NCBI GenBank assembly: GCA_036703985.1
Contig: DATNQN010000025.1
Location: 51,494-115,493, forward strand
Direction of reading: 5' to 3'
Length of the DNA stretch: 64,000 nucleotides
From: Leptolyngbyaceae cyanobacterium
GTDB lineage: Bacteria > Cyanobacteriota > Cyanobacteriia > Cyanobacteriales > Aerosakkonemataceae
The notes beneath the pieces were generated by a model that saw nothing but the letters and a program-made list of their open reading frames with translations, searched no databases and was not told the origin of the DNA. This document shows positions 1-8,803 of the stretch, in pieces. The stretch's first letter is position 1. Each line of letters begins with the position of its first letter. A program made the translations under genes and the position numbers.

Positions 1-380
1 TAAAATAAAGAAGCTAAATCCAGCGATCCTCCGGGTAATTCTAGATAGGGAGGTGGAAAGATGGGGGGATGGGAGGAATTTTCAATTGCTTTCTCGTTTT
101 TTCCTGCTTTACTGTCTTCTAATCCTTCCAATACTAAACGCACGGTTTTTATACTGACTTTTTTCCCGGTAACATTTGATAGCAGCTTCCATAATTTAGG
201 GGCGATTTCTCTTTGGATCGTGTTACCGCTATATCCTGCCACTTGGATATCTTTTAGTTTTTCACCTGCTAATGCTTGCCGAAGTATATTTTTTTGCACG
301 TCATTGAGAACTTCTCCAGTTTTTCCATCTATATAGTTATTCGCCAGTTCTACCAGCTTTAATATATCGAAATTAGTCAT
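1..380 (-). CDS. AAA-like ATPase-domain protein, N-terminal part (cut by window edge)
   Basis: Reading the minus strand from an ATG at 378-380 gives 126 uninterrupted codons that run off the window. The first ~85 residues resemble the helix-turn-helix N-terminus of cyanobacterial vWA-MoxR-associated/AAA-like proteins: an amphipathic start, the segment VQKNILRQALAGEKLKDI, then W-K-L-L and a C-terminal helix. A proline-rich linker follows and then LELPGGSLDL, the usual entry into an AAA-like (AAA_35-type) domain whose P-loop would lie beyond the edge. The family is thought to act as NTP-dependent switches with variable effector domains. What is attached downstream here cannot be seen. The plus-strand open frame over the same DNA is a shadow. 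Confidence 0.75.
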   Translation of the reverse strand, partial: MTNFDILKLVELANNYIDGKTGEVLNDVQKNILRQALAGEKLKDIQVAGYSGNTIQREIAPKLWKLLSNVTGKKVSIKTVRLVLEGLEDSKAGKNEKAIENSSHPPIFPPPYLELPGGSLDLASLF

Positions 381-383
381 TCA

Positions 384-414
384 ATTTTAGATTTTAGATT
401 TTAGATTTTAGATT
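384..414. repeat. heptanucleotide tandem repeat (ATTTTAG)n
   Basis: About four and a half copies of ATTTTAG lie just upstream of the minus-strand gene at the left edge. A second array of the same unit occurs at 12413-12443. Such short arrays are common between cyanobacterial genes; no function is evident. The rest of 415-638 is AT-rich spacer before the cyclase gene with no recognisable feature. Confidence 0.85.
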
Positions 415-638
415 GAATAAGTGCAACAACAGCATAACATGAATTTTCTGAATTTTCTGAATAATCAGATGTGCCAGAACAATCTAGCGCCAAATAATAA
501 TTGAATTTTATGAATTAAACTCCTGATTATTTCTAATGAAAATATCCGGTCAGTCTAATACAGTTAAGAAGTAAGCGAACCCATCATACTTTATCTTTCA
601 GATTTCATATCTTAAACTTAAACAGGCAGCATGGAAAA

Positions 639-3170
639 ATGAAAAGTTCATCAGCTACGGCATTAGCCACTAGAAAATCTACCTTTTCGGAGATTTTTGC
701 TCCCCTGAGTCCAGAAAATTTTAAACATCAGCTGACGGAAGTTGAAAAACAGCTAAAAACCGTGCATAGAACTTTGTCCATGTTGAACTTGGACAATGAA
801 AATTTTGAAGCTGTTTTAACGGATATGCTGAGTGCGATCGCATTAAAAACAGGGGAGATTTTGCAAGCCGATCGAACTACCATTTTTCTATTGGATGAAT
901 CTGCTCACGAACTTTGGTCATTAGTTGCTAAAGATGATGGTAACGGTTCTTTAGAAATTCGCATACCCATTCTCAAAAGTGTCAGCATCGCTGGAGAAGT
1001 TGCCCAGACAAAGGCATCGATCAATATTCCTTTCGATTTCTATGACGATCGTCGGTCTTTTTCTGCTCAAGAATTAGACAAAAAACATAACTACCGCACC
1101 TATACGATGTTGACTCTGCCAGTATTGGATGACTGCGGTGAATTAGTAGCCGTCGTCCAGCTAGTCAATAAATTAAAAAGCGATTATAATGCCGGCGATC
1201 CTTTAGCAGACAGAATCGATCTGCGGGGTTTCAAGCGAGAAGATGAAGATTTATTCGCGGACTTTTGTCCTTTAATTCGCTTAATTTTAGAAAGTTCTCG
1301 CTCTTTTTACGTAGCAACGCAAAGACAACGGGCGGCGGAAGCACTTTTAGAAGCAACCAGATCCCTGGCTTCCAGTAGCTTGGATTTAGATTCCACCCTC
1401 AAGCGAGTAATGGATGCTGCCAAAAAATTGATGAATGCCGATCGCAGTACCCTATGGTTATTAGACCACGATACCAATGATTTGTGGGCCAATATTCAGC
1501 AACCAGATGGTTCTTTTCGAGAACTGCGCGTTCCGGTTGGCAAAGGATATGTGGGTAAAGTCGCTCAATCTGGCAAACCGTTAAATATTCACTTTGACTT
1601 ATATAAAGACCCCGATTCGGTTGTTTCTCAACAAGTCGATCAGTTGAATGGTTATCGCACTTGTAGCTTATTATGTATGCCAATTTTTAATGCCGATCGC
1701 GAATTAATCGGCGTTACCCAACTGGTTAATAAAAAGAAACAAGGAGATTTTCCCCCCTACAATCCAGAAGATTGGCCCCATGCACCAGAATGCTGGAAAG
1801 CAAGTTTTTATCGCAGCGATGAAGAATTCATGGAAGCATTTAACATTCAAGCTGGGGTAGCACTGCAAAACGCCAAGCTATTTGAAAAAGTCAAGCAACA
1901 ATATATCCGCATCCAGCAGCAAGAACAAATGCAGCGAGATATCCTTCGCAGCTTGACAAATGGAGTAATTTCTACTAACGCCGAAGGAAACATTATTGCT
2001 GCCAATCCCAGCGCCAAACGATTATTAGGTTTTCGAGAAGAAGATGCTTTAGAAGGCAAATCGATTCAGCAGGTCGTTCGCTTAAAAGAAGGTGGTTTTA
2101 ACTGTTGGTTGCAAAATGCGTTAAAAGGTCGCGATGAAAAATCTCGCCAGCAATATTATCCCGATCGCACTTTACTATCTCATGCAGGCGAATCAAATAG
2201 CGTCCATTTATCGATCAACTCGATCGCCGATGCTAGCGATCCGAATAATGTTTACGGCGCTTTAGTCGTGATGGATGACATCAGCGACGAGAAGAGATTG
2301 AAAAATACCATGTATCGCTACATGACACAAGAGTTAGCCGAACAATTGTTACAAAGTGGCGATGCGAAGTTGGGAGGCGATCGCAAAGAAGTCTCTATTT
2401 TATTCTCCGACATTCGCGGTTACACCAACTTAGTAGAAAGCATGGAAGCCGAAGAAGTGGTGAATCTGCTCAACCAATATTTCTCCTCAATGGTGGATGC
2501 TATTTTCAAACATAAAGGCACTCTCGATAAATATATCGGCGATGCCATCATGGGAGTATTTGGTTCCCCAGTTCCCCTGGCGGATCATTCCTGGCGAGCA
2601 GTCCAAACTGCCTTAGAAATGCGATCGAATTTAGCCGAATTTAATGCTCGTCGCCTAGCAGAAAACAACCAACCAATCCGAATAGGCGTTGGTATCCATT
2701 CTGGAGAAGCCATTAGTGGAAATATCGGCCACTATCGCAGGATGGAATTTACCGTGATTGGCGATGATGTTAATCTCGGTTCTCGTTTAGAAGGTACTTC
2801 CAAAATGTATGGTTGCGACATCGTAATTAGCGATAACACTTATCAACCCTGTAGCGATCGCGTTTTGGTGCGAGAACTCGATATCGTGCGAGTAAAAGGA
2901 AGAATTCAACCAGTCAAACTTTATGAATTAGTGGGGTTGCACTCCGATCCGATTCCTGCTAAAAAACAGCAAATAATCGAGCTTTATCACCAAGGACGCC
3001 AGTTATATCTGAATCGTCACTTTGTCAAAGCTTTAGAAAAATTTAAAGCAGTTCTCTCCATAGATAGAACTGATAAAGCTGCATTACTCATGCAACAACG
3101 CTGTTCCAACTTAATCAGCACTCCTCTTTCCGATGACTGGGATGGGATCGAAACCCTCACGGAAAAATAA
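639..3170 (+). CDS. cyaB: class III adenylate cyclase, GAF-GAF-PAS-cyclase-TPR (CyaB1/CyaB2-like)
   Basis: The 843-residue protein would make cAMP from ATP in the cytoplasm. Domain order matches Anabaena CyaB1/CyaB2 (about 860 aa): GAF-A roughly 60-225, GAF-B 232-415, PAS 433-555, class III catalytic domain 580-760 and a TPR-like tail 780-830. The two metal-binding aspartates are D591 (LFSDIRGYT) and D635 (KYIGDAIMG). The purine-specifying pair is K631 and T705 (MEFTVIGDD), the Lys/Thr combination of CyaB1, which favours ATP over GTP. In the relatives the GAF domains bind cyclic nucleotide and control output. There is no transmembrane segment. It is a stand-alone gene; two CRP-like sites in this window (39.8 and 40.3 kb) are possible downstream targets. 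Confidence in the family is high; the symbol is by analogy. Confidence 0.93.
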   Translation: MKSSSATALATRKSTFSEIFAPLSPENFKHQLTEVEKQLKTVHRTLSMLNLDNENFEAVLTDMLSAIALKTGEILQADRTTIFLLDESAHELWSLVAKDDGNGSLEIRIPILKSVSIAGEVAQTKASINIPFDFYDDRRSFSAQELDKKHNYRTYTMLTLPVLDDCGELVAVVQLVNKLKSDYNAGDPLADRIDLRGFKREDEDLFADFCPLIRLILESSRSFYVATQRQRAAEALLEATRSLASSSLDLDSTLKRVMDAAKKLMNADRSTLWLLDHDTNDLWANIQQPDGSFRELRVPVGKGYVGKVAQSGKPLNIHFDLYKDPDSVVSQQVDQLNGYRTCSLLCMPIFNADRELIGVTQLVNKKKQGDFPPYNPEDWPHAPECWKASFYRSDEEFMEAFNIQAGVALQNAKLFEKVKQQYIRIQQQEQMQRDILRSLTNGVISTNAEGNIIAANPSAKRLLGFREEDALEGKSIQQVVRLKEGGFNCWLQNALKGRDEKSRQQYYPDRTLLSHAGESNSVHLSINSIADASDPNNVYGALVVMDDISDEKRLKNTMYRYMTQELAEQLLQSGDAKLGGDRKEVSILFSDIRGYTNLVESMEAEEVVNLLNQYFSSMVDAIFKHKGTLDKYIGDAIMGVFGSPVPLADHSWRAVQTALEMRSNLAEFNARRLAENNQPIRIGVGIHSGEAISGNIGHYRRMEFTVIGDDVNLGSRLEGTSKMYGCDIVISDNTYQPCSDRVLVRELDIVRVKGRIQPVKLYELVGLHSDPIPAKKQQIIELYHQGRQLYLNRHFVKALEKFKAVLSIDRTDKAALLMQQRCSNLISTPLSDDWDGIETLTEK

Positions 3171-3562
3171 GCTGTAGTTAAAAGAGGATGGGAAGATGGG
3201 GAGATAGGGAGATGGGGGAAAATGAGTTAATTTTTAGCTTTCAACCTTCATCCTTCTTAATGACCGCCGACGGAAAAACAGGCGATTCAGTTTACCCAAA
3301 TCGCCTTTGAGGAAGTATGGGATCGGATATTACGCAGCAAATTGAGGATGGGAAATTAATACCAAGTTGCTTCAGAAATTGTCTGCTCCCATAGCATTAG
3401 CTATATTCTTGCCTATTCCCCATATCCCTTACCCAACTTTGAAGAAGAAGCCAGAATCAATTTAGTGGGAGTCTTACACCCACTTATTCATCCACTAGTT
3501 GCACTCTCTCTTCCATTGGAGAATTCAAGCTCGAATAATTCTTTCGCGATCGATTAAGCGGA
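3171..3562. other. intergenic region, low-complexity G-rich and AT-rich spacer
   Basis: A purine-rich stretch of GGGAGATGGG-type repeats at about 3185-3220 is followed by unstructured sequence. A few short open frames exist (for example about 3375-3556, plus strand) but none has a start codon, ribosome site or recognisable protein similarity. No gene is called. Confidence 0.5.
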
Positions 3563-3961
3563 TTATTCTTCTTCGTCTTCCATTGGCTCATCATCGCGGT
3601 CAAGTTGAATCAACCGAATATGCTTGTAGCCGAGTCGAATTTCAAACTCATCTCCCGGCTTTAATCCCATTGCTTGAGTGTAGGCAGATCCGATTACAAT
3701 TTGACCGTTCTTATGGACGCTTACCCGATAAGTAGCTTCTCGACCGCGACCATCTTTCTCTCCTTCCGGATCGAGAGCAATTCCTTTAGCTGCCAATACA
3801 GCATCATAAAAATCGGTCAGATTTACGCGGGTCTGGTTACTTTTGGTGCTGGTATAGTAGCCGCAAGCTTTAGCGGTTTCGCGACGGGACAAATGAGATA
3901 GTTCTTTGACTTTTTGAAGTAGTGCCTTTCCTGTTAATGGTGCTGTTGCAGTTTCAGCCAT
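3563..3961 (-). CDS. cyAbrB family transcriptional regulator
   Basis: This 132-residue protein belongs to the cyanobacterial AbrB clade (Synechocystis Sll0359/Sll0822, Anabaena CalA), DNA-binding regulators that affect carbon/nitrogen balance and other global programmes. The N-terminal part (ATAPLTGKALLQKVKELS, then RRETAKACGYY) and the C-terminal swapped-hairpin AbrB domain (VHKNGQIVIGSAYTQAMGLK, PGDEFEIRLGYKHIRL) are both clear. The start MAETATAPL at 3961 is chosen over an upstream in-frame ATG at 3985 because family members begin there. The acidic tail (DDEPMEDEEE) is typical. It is monocistronic. The length matches the family. Confidence 0.95.
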   Translation of the reverse strand: MAETATAPLTGKALLQKVKELSHLSRRETAKACGYYTSTKSNQTRVNLTDFYDAVLAAKGIALDPEGEKDGRGREATYRVSVHKNGQIVIGSAYTQAMGLKPGDEFEIRLGYKHIRLIQLDRDDEPMEDEEE

Positions 3962-4064
3962 AAAATTGCCTCTGTTTGCGTTCAAGTTTTTTTTGCACTA
4001 TTGAATCATAAAATAACAATTGCAAAACATCAAACATTTTCTCCACAATTTTAGCAGTGTTTAA

Positions 4065-4307
4065 TATTTAGCATTTGCCCAAGTCCCCTTTCTAAGTAAT
4101 ATTGCTCTTTTTTACCAATTAACTTTACAGGACACTGGTGCTAAATCCGTTCCTATACAGCTGGAGATTTATACAAAACTGGGTATGAGAGTGGTTGGGT
4201 TGAGACAAGGAAACCCAACAAAGTTGGCTACCAGTAATCAAGCGGGTCGCTTAAGGGAGGAGATATTCTCGCCCCTTTTGAATTCTCTTATTCAGGATAT
4301 AAAATAA
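4065..4307 (+). pseudogene. relic of an unidentified coding sequence, possibly retropepsin-like aspartyl protease
   Basis: An 80-codon open frame follows a stop at 4062-4064 and ends at TAA 4305-4307, but has no ATG near its beginning. The peptide contains LQDTGAKSV and, 13 residues on, KLGMRVVGL. D-T-G-A followed by an L-G-(M/L) helix end is the layout of clan AA (retropepsin-like) aspartic proteases, but the following residues do not match that fold well. It may equally be the C-terminus of another protein. I regard it as a decayed 3' fragment. Family assignment is weak. Confidence 0.3.
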
Positions 4308-4845
4308 TTCTGAATTGGAGCGCGATCGCTACTGAGTCCGAAAAACTGCTCGTGTTGTCCCGGTCATGCTTGGTCGCTAGAAAATGTTGGATTTCCCTAT
4401 TTGCTTGCTACCTAACCTAATCATTTCTTAAGCGATCGCGATCTGTTCCGATCGGGTAATCTCTGCTTAAATTTAGTATAGTAAGGAAATTTCGTTGCTA
4501 GATCTGTTTTCCACGCGCCAACCCTTACCAGGGATTTGAGCAGCCAGACATCAGGGGTTGAGAGAAAAAAGTTTTTATCTTCTTATCTTCCTTCAATCCC
4601 CCGGATTTATCCGTGGGCTGGCGTCTTCAATCTTAAATTGAAAATCGAGAGAGTTAATTTCTGACAGGGGAAACGGGAAGCACTAAGACAGAAAAATTTT
4701 TCGCCGCTCTTTGGGTGAATTGGTAATATAATTTTTCTTTCATGCCATGCTATTCCCGATCCCCGATCGAGCGGACAAACTATTACATATCAAAAGCACG
4801 CATGACTTTACAACCATCGCACTTAACAACCCTGACTATCTGGGA
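4308..4845. other. intergenic region with imperfect hairpins
   Basis: The stretch holds two HIP1-like sites (about 4320 and 4432), an imperfect inverted repeat with CAACCC/GGGTTG ends at about 4518-4561 and a hairpin built on CCCCCGGAT..ATCCGTGGG at about 4599-4618. No open frame with a plausible start was found. Confidence 0.4.
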
Positions 4846-5055
4846 TTAGAAAGGATTCCACTCTACTGGCGGTCTATTAACTGTCTGAGGATTCGGTTGT
4901 TGCCAATTTTCCTGAGAACGATCTGATTGTCTCATCGCGTGTAATTGTCCTGCAATCATCGCCTGCATTTGTTCCAACTCCTCGCGACTCCATTTATAAA
5001 TGTGGGGTGCTACATCTTTGGGGCTTAAGTGACCGGGAGTACTATCTGAGTTCAT
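4846..5055 (-). CDS. small hypothetical protein (69 aa)
   Basis: The frame encodes a hydrophilic protein with a helical core (YKWSREELEQMQAMIAGQL) and a proline/asparagine-rich tail ending VEWNPF. There is no transmembrane segment or metal-binding motif. The regular amphipathic helix and the sensible codon use suggest a real gene, and similar short cyanobacterial proteins seem familiar, but I cannot name a family. It stands alone between two gene-poor stretches. Confidence 0.55.
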   Translation of the reverse strand: MNSDSTPGHLSPKDVAPHIYKWSREELEQMQAMIAGQLHAMRQSDRSQENWQQPNPQTVNRPPVEWNPF

Positions 5056-5840
5056 AATATTGGCCTTTATATACTAGATGCCCTGATTATTACACCCAAC
5101 CATCAGCATTCCAAGGGGCATTTTATTTAAGCTGATGATGATTTTACTTATTTTGATAATTCAGTAGGAGGTAGAGTGGGTGTTTTTTTACCTGCCAAGC
5201 AGCCTTTTGATTTTAATATGGATAGCCGCTTTATTTTTCAGTGATTTTCAAGGTTGTTACTGGCGATCGCGACTGAAAACCCACTTGCTATACGTGGTAT
5301 TACTTTGAGGAACAGGTTGTTTCATCTTCTCGTTTCCCCTCCTGATTTCGCTCATCACTAATAACATGGCTGCTTGCTTGCCAAAAGTATCGATGAAAAC
5401 CTTTTTTACCATTTATGGCAAGTACGGCGATCGCACAAACGCCGAGCGTTTATGCAAGGGAGTGTTAAATTTACTAACAAAAGACTAAGTAGGTTGCCCC
5501 TAGCTGACTGAAGATTCAACTCGTTCTTTTGGTAGAAACTAAGCCTGTTCTTCCGGTAGAAGTTTCCCTAACTTATAAAAGTTAATTTACATATTGTAAA
5601 GGCCACGAAGTCGAAACTTCCAAAACGTCTCACCAGCGTTTCGGGGGTCGCGATTTTGGATTAAAACCCCAATCCAATCGAAAAGCCGATGTTTGGGTTT
5701 TTTCAAGGTAGCGATCGCTTTGGTAGTGCCAGCTAATTTTCTCCTGCTGACAAACCTTCAGGTGTTTTCACACAGCATCAAGTCCTTAGTTTTCGCCGAC
5801 TGCGGACAAGACTAACCTCATGTCTGGGAGATCGACAAAA
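5056..5840. other. long intergenic region; one weak 40-codon ORF
   Basis: About 780 bases without a convincing gene. A 40-codon plus-strand frame (5366-5488) starting MAACLPKVSM has no clear ribosome site and is not called. Two similar TTCTTTTGGTAGAA / TTCTTCCGGTAGAA stretches occur near 5523-5553, and an A-C-rich/G-T-rich imperfect hairpin followed by TTTTTT lies at about 5663-5705. HIP1-type sites are present at about 5262 and 5710. Confidence 0.4.
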
Positions 5841-6062
5841 ATGAAAAAATATCAGTTTCACGATGAATATACATTAGCAGAAACAGCAGAAGAATTAGGA
5901 AAAAAGGCTTTGGCCTTAGGGCTGCTCCGTAGTTTTGTAGTCCGTTATTTCCCAGATAGCAGACAATTCTACATCCCTAATGAAAATGAAAGTGAACCCC
6001 TAACCCCAGAAAGAGCGTACCTTCAACTAAAAAGATTAATTGAAAATAGCGGGAAGGCGTGA
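5841..6062 (+). CDS. small hypothetical protein (73 aa)
   Basis: A basic-acidic mixed protein beginning MKKYQFHDEYTLAET and containing an aromatic strand (VVRYFPDSRQFYIP) and a C-terminal helix. A GGGAG lies about 11 bases before the ATG at 5841; an in-frame ATG at 5820 would add MSGRSTK and has no ribosome site, so the later start is preferred. It is probably a conserved cyanobacterial small protein, but no function can be assigned. A purine-rich repeat stretch and the truncated SDR gene follow. Confidence 0.55.
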   Translation: MKKYQFHDEYTLAETAEELGKKALALGLLRSFVVRYFPDSRQFYIPNENESEPLTPERAYLQLKRLIENSGKA

Positions 6063-6179
6063 ATTGAGGGAATGGGGGGGATGGGGAGATAAATACAATT
6101 AATTTTCATACTTCATACTTCATCCTTTATCCTTCATACTTTTTCCCTCTCCCTAATAATAAATAAAGGAGTCGCAGCA

Positions 6180-6536
6180 GTGGAATTAAAACCAATCAAC
6201 GAGCAAGTAGTGGCAGTAGTAGGAGCTTCTAGCGGTATTGGGAGGGATACAGCCCTGCAATTCGCCAAAAAAGGCGCAAAAGTGGTAGTTTCTGCCCGTA
6301 GCGAATCGGGGTTGCAATCTTTAGTAGAGGAAATTCGCGGTTTTGGCGGGGAAGCGATCGCACATTTGGCAGATGTAGCAGACTTTGCACAAGTAAATGC
6401 GATCGCAGACACAGCCATTGCACAGTACGGACGACTCGATACTTGGGTGCATCTCTCGGCAACTGGTGCGATCGCACCCTTCGATCGAATTACCCCAGAA
6501 GAATTCAAGCGCATTATCGATGTCAACACTTTATAA
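6180..6536 (+). pseudogene. short-chain dehydrogenase/reductase, 3'-truncated
   Basis: A GTG start preceded by AAGGAG (about 6166-6171) opens a classical SDR Rossmann half: the G-A-S-S-G-I-G cofactor loop, an S-A-R segment and the IIDVNTL strand. The frame then stops abruptly at 6534-6536, about residue 118 of an expected 240-330. The catalytic serine and YxxxK, which lie about 35-50 residues further on in the family, are missing, so the product could bind NAD(P) at most. The break coincides with the start of similarity to a sensor-kinase gene on the other strand (6530-6811), so this is a recombination junction rather than a point mutation. Confidence 0.85.
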
Positions 6537-6811
6537 TTTTCCGACAATGGCAATATCAAGCCTGCTTGCAGTGCATTCCACAAAGATGTTGCCGTGGCTG
6601 AAGCAGATGACTCATTAACGATAGCGAGAACATTTAAGCTAAATAAGTTGCCAATACAAGCAGTCAATTTTAATACTTCCTGAGTATCTTCCGGCAGTTT
6701 TTTAATATTCCTAGCAACTAATTCAACAATGTTATAATCAGCAATGCCAATTGCTTGAATTTGCTTAACGTCCCACTGCCAACAACCGTTGTTGAAGTCA
6801 TAATTTAACAT
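6530..6811 (-). pseudogene. fragment of a multidomain serine/threonine kinase-ATPase-histidine kinase gene
   Basis: Minus-strand translation from about 6811 to 6530 gives an internal piece of the large cyanobacterial proteins that fuse a PknB-type kinase, an AAA ATPase, GAF and histidine kinase. Diagnostic segments are GCWQWDVKQIQAIGI, VELVARNIKKLP, EVLKLTACIGN and ALQAGLILPLSENYK. Only about 93 codons of a protein normally of 1,700-2,000 residues remain. The open frame continues by chance into the antisense of the SDR remnant. Upstream it is fused to the truncated DUF2243 gene. It cannot be functional. Confidence 0.85.
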
Positions 6812-7160
6812 GATGAATACCCAATATTTGATGATCGATCGAACCTTCAATTAAGTTAAATAATCCCGCACCGAGCATTAACGAACCACCAAAAGTTTTG
6901 AGAAATAAAGGAAATTTAGCATTAGATGCCGCACGCCATAAAAATACTACTCCAGCTACGGTAAGCACGTAATCAAGTAGGTGAAATAAGCCATCCCAAA
7001 GAGTATTTATTTCTATATCGGAAGGATCGATGCTGGTGAGCATATGATGCCATTGCAGAATTTGATGTAATACAATTCCATCAAAAAATCCGGCAGCACC
7101 CATACCCAACAGGATACCAGCCGCAATTAAATTTACTACTCGATCTGGTTGTTTCTCCAT
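6798..7160 (-). pseudogene. DUF2243 membrane protein, probably C-terminally truncated
   Basis: The 120-residue product has three hydrophobic helices and the DUF2243 signatures GFFDGIVLHQILQWHHM, NTLWDGLFHLLDYVLT and GLFNLIEGSIDHQILGIHHV. Family members normally go on for about 40 more residues with a fourth membrane helix after IHHV. Here the frame ends two residues later, exactly where similarity to the kinase fragment begins (about 6805-6811). Residual function is conceivable because the conserved histidines remain. The family is an uncharacterised membrane protein. Confidence 0.75.
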
Positions 7161-7210
7161 AAGACTCCGAATAAAAGCTGTTAATTTAATGATATAAATC
7201 TATTTCAAAA

Positions 7211-7245
7211 AAACAAGGCTTGCCCTGAAAAAGCGAGCCTTGTTT
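7211..7245. terminator. bidirectional intrinsic terminator
   Basis: A perfect 10-bp stem (AAACAAGGCT at 7211-7220 with AGCCTTGTTT at 7236-7245) has a 15-nt loop and U/A-rich flanks on both sides. It sits between two minus-strand genes and would terminate the 7288-8196 gene. Confidence 0.8.
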
Positions 7246-7287
7246 TGAAAAACCAATCTAACTGTAATCGGATCAATTTTTACTTCC

Positions 7288-8196
7288 TTATTGGCTTGGT
7301 AAAGAGTATTCCGGCTTGCTACCGTATAGTTCGACAAATCTGCGATAAAGCCACATAGTTTCATGGGTAGGAAGCTTATGGGAAGAGAGTAAGCGATCGA
7401 TCTTTTTTTCTGCTAGTTTGCGTAAGTATGGCAAGTCTTCAAAAAGGGTCAAACAAGAGGCAATATGCAGGAGGATCTGCAATATTGGTTTTGGCCAATT
7501 TAAGTTGCTGTAAATATCTATAAATAGCTTGTGTTCCTTGCTATTTATATCTTCTACGTGAAAGATGACGATCATTCTCTTATCGCCGTACACCGGAATA
7601 TTGAGTTCAACCGTATTGCGATCGTGTAAAATTAACATTACTTCTGCGATCGGTTGTCGCCAAATCCGCAAAGCATTCAGCGGAGAATCTACAATAGTTT
7701 GAAACTTAACCATACCACCGATGGCCGTAGCCTGAAAATCAGTAACTTTCAGGATTCTTAAATTATTTAAGCTAAAACTGTGAACGTTTTCTAAATGTTT
7801 TAAATTAAGCAAATGATAGATTTGGCAGATAGGAGAAAAAGGTAAAAGATATTCTTGGCTGATCAGGTGGTAATTTTGTAACTCCCGTTTTCTCGCTTGA
7901 GTCGGACATCGATTGACTTCTCGTTGGTGATAACTTAAATTTGGCTGAGATATGGCGAGAGAACCTTCATCATTTATTTGAAAGCTTTCTTCAGGCTTCA
8001 AACACAGCCAACTTAGTAAAAAGAAAGAAGCGGTAAATAACTGTGCCAGTTCTAAAGCAGATAGATAACCATCAGCAAGTGAAGCAAAACTGCGATCGGC
8101 AATCCCGAATATCCAAGATGGGATACCTAAAAGCCAGATACTACTCCGCAGGTTAGCTATAAATATAGAAAATTGTAATGATTGATTGGTGTTCAT
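7288..8196 (-). CDS. hypothetical protein (302 aa)
   Basis: I do not recognise the family. The N-terminal ~65 residues contain two hydrophobic stretches (about 10-30 and 48-66) that may be membrane-associated. The middle holds alternating strands with an IWRQPIAEVMLIL core and the C-terminal part is helical. It starts at an ATG preceded by AAGGAGAAAAATT (good ribosome site) and ends shortly before a strong terminator, so it looks like an intact single gene. No catalytic motif is visible. Confidence 0.6.
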   Translation of the reverse strand: MNTNQSLQFSIFIANLRSSIWLLGIPSWIFGIADRSFASLADGYLSALELAQLFTASFFLLSWLCLKPEESFQINDEGSLAISQPNLSYHQREVNRCPTQARKRELQNYHLISQEYLLPFSPICQIYHLLNLKHLENVHSFSLNNLRILKVTDFQATAIGGMVKFQTIVDSPLNALRIWRQPIAEVMLILHDRNTVELNIPVYGDKRMIVIFHVEDINSKEHKLFIDIYSNLNWPKPILQILLHIASCLTLFEDLPYLRKLAEKKIDRLLSSHKLPTHETMWLYRRFVELYGSKPEYSLPSQ

Positions 8197-8803
8197 AATT
8201 TTTCTCCTTATATACCTTATAGTTAATAAATTTAAATAATGTGTCTGACCCTAGAGGTAAAAATACGGAATGGAAACAATTAATACAAACTACAACTTAA
8301 GAAAGATACCTATATCTAGAGAAATACGACTTATTAAGAATAATTTGAAAGAATTGTTTTGTAGCGTTTATTCCGTCAATAAGTAATTGTATTTTTCTGT
8401 TTTCGTCGTTCGGAACAAGACAACTTTAGCCAAGAATAACCCTGAAAACATTAAAATGCTGAGCCTGGTAAAAAATCAATTATAGATAAAAAACTTTTTT
8501 CTACATCTATCTTGAGTTCAGTAATAAGTACTTATCAATTTTGCATTCAGATAAAAAACATTTTTTAGGTGTCAGAAGTTAAAGTACTTATCTTTTCTTT
8601 CTTGAATTGAGAATAATTTTTTCTTGTTACCGATTTTCAGCTTAGACTCGCCTATTACAGCACAGCTTGAAAAAGGCTTGTTCCCATAGGCAGACGAGCA
8701 GGCAATTTTACAGAGATAGATTGTAAGGAATACTCTTTCTTTTAGTACCGATGTCGGTTTTTACCTAAATGGCAGCAAAAATAATTATAGAGGAGTACAC
8801 AAT
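8197..8803. other. 607-bp AT-rich intergenic region between divergent genes
   Basis: It must contain the promoters of the flanking divergent genes, but no clear operator or riboswitch fold was seen. The AGAGGAG at about 8790-8796 serves the gene at 8804. Confidence 0.4.

Noticed and set aside
61..336. Open plus-strand frame of 91 codons at the left edge
   Set aside because: It is antisense to the HTH/AAA-like gene that starts at 380 on the minus strand; its residues (many F, S and L) have no family pattern.
384..414. Repeat arrays as CRISPR
   Set aside because: Units are 7-16 bp, directly abutting and without spacers; no cas gene is present anywhere in the window.
3375..3556. 60-codon plus-strand frame before the cyAbrB gene
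   Set aside because: No start codon and no plausible family features; probably chance in AT-rich DNA.
4590..4620. CCCCCGGATTTATCCGTGGG hairpin as an IS200/IS605 right end or TnpB guide RNA
   Set aside because: No TnpA or TnpB sequence, left end or target motif is near; the hairpin alone is not enough.
5366..5488. 40-codon ORF in the long 5-5.8 kb gap
   Set aside because: No ribosome site, no recognisable protein pattern and no neighbour coupling.
6134..6850. Apparent 238-codon minus-strand gene
   Set aside because: It is a chance fusion of the kinase fragment with the antisense of the truncated SDR, not a protein.
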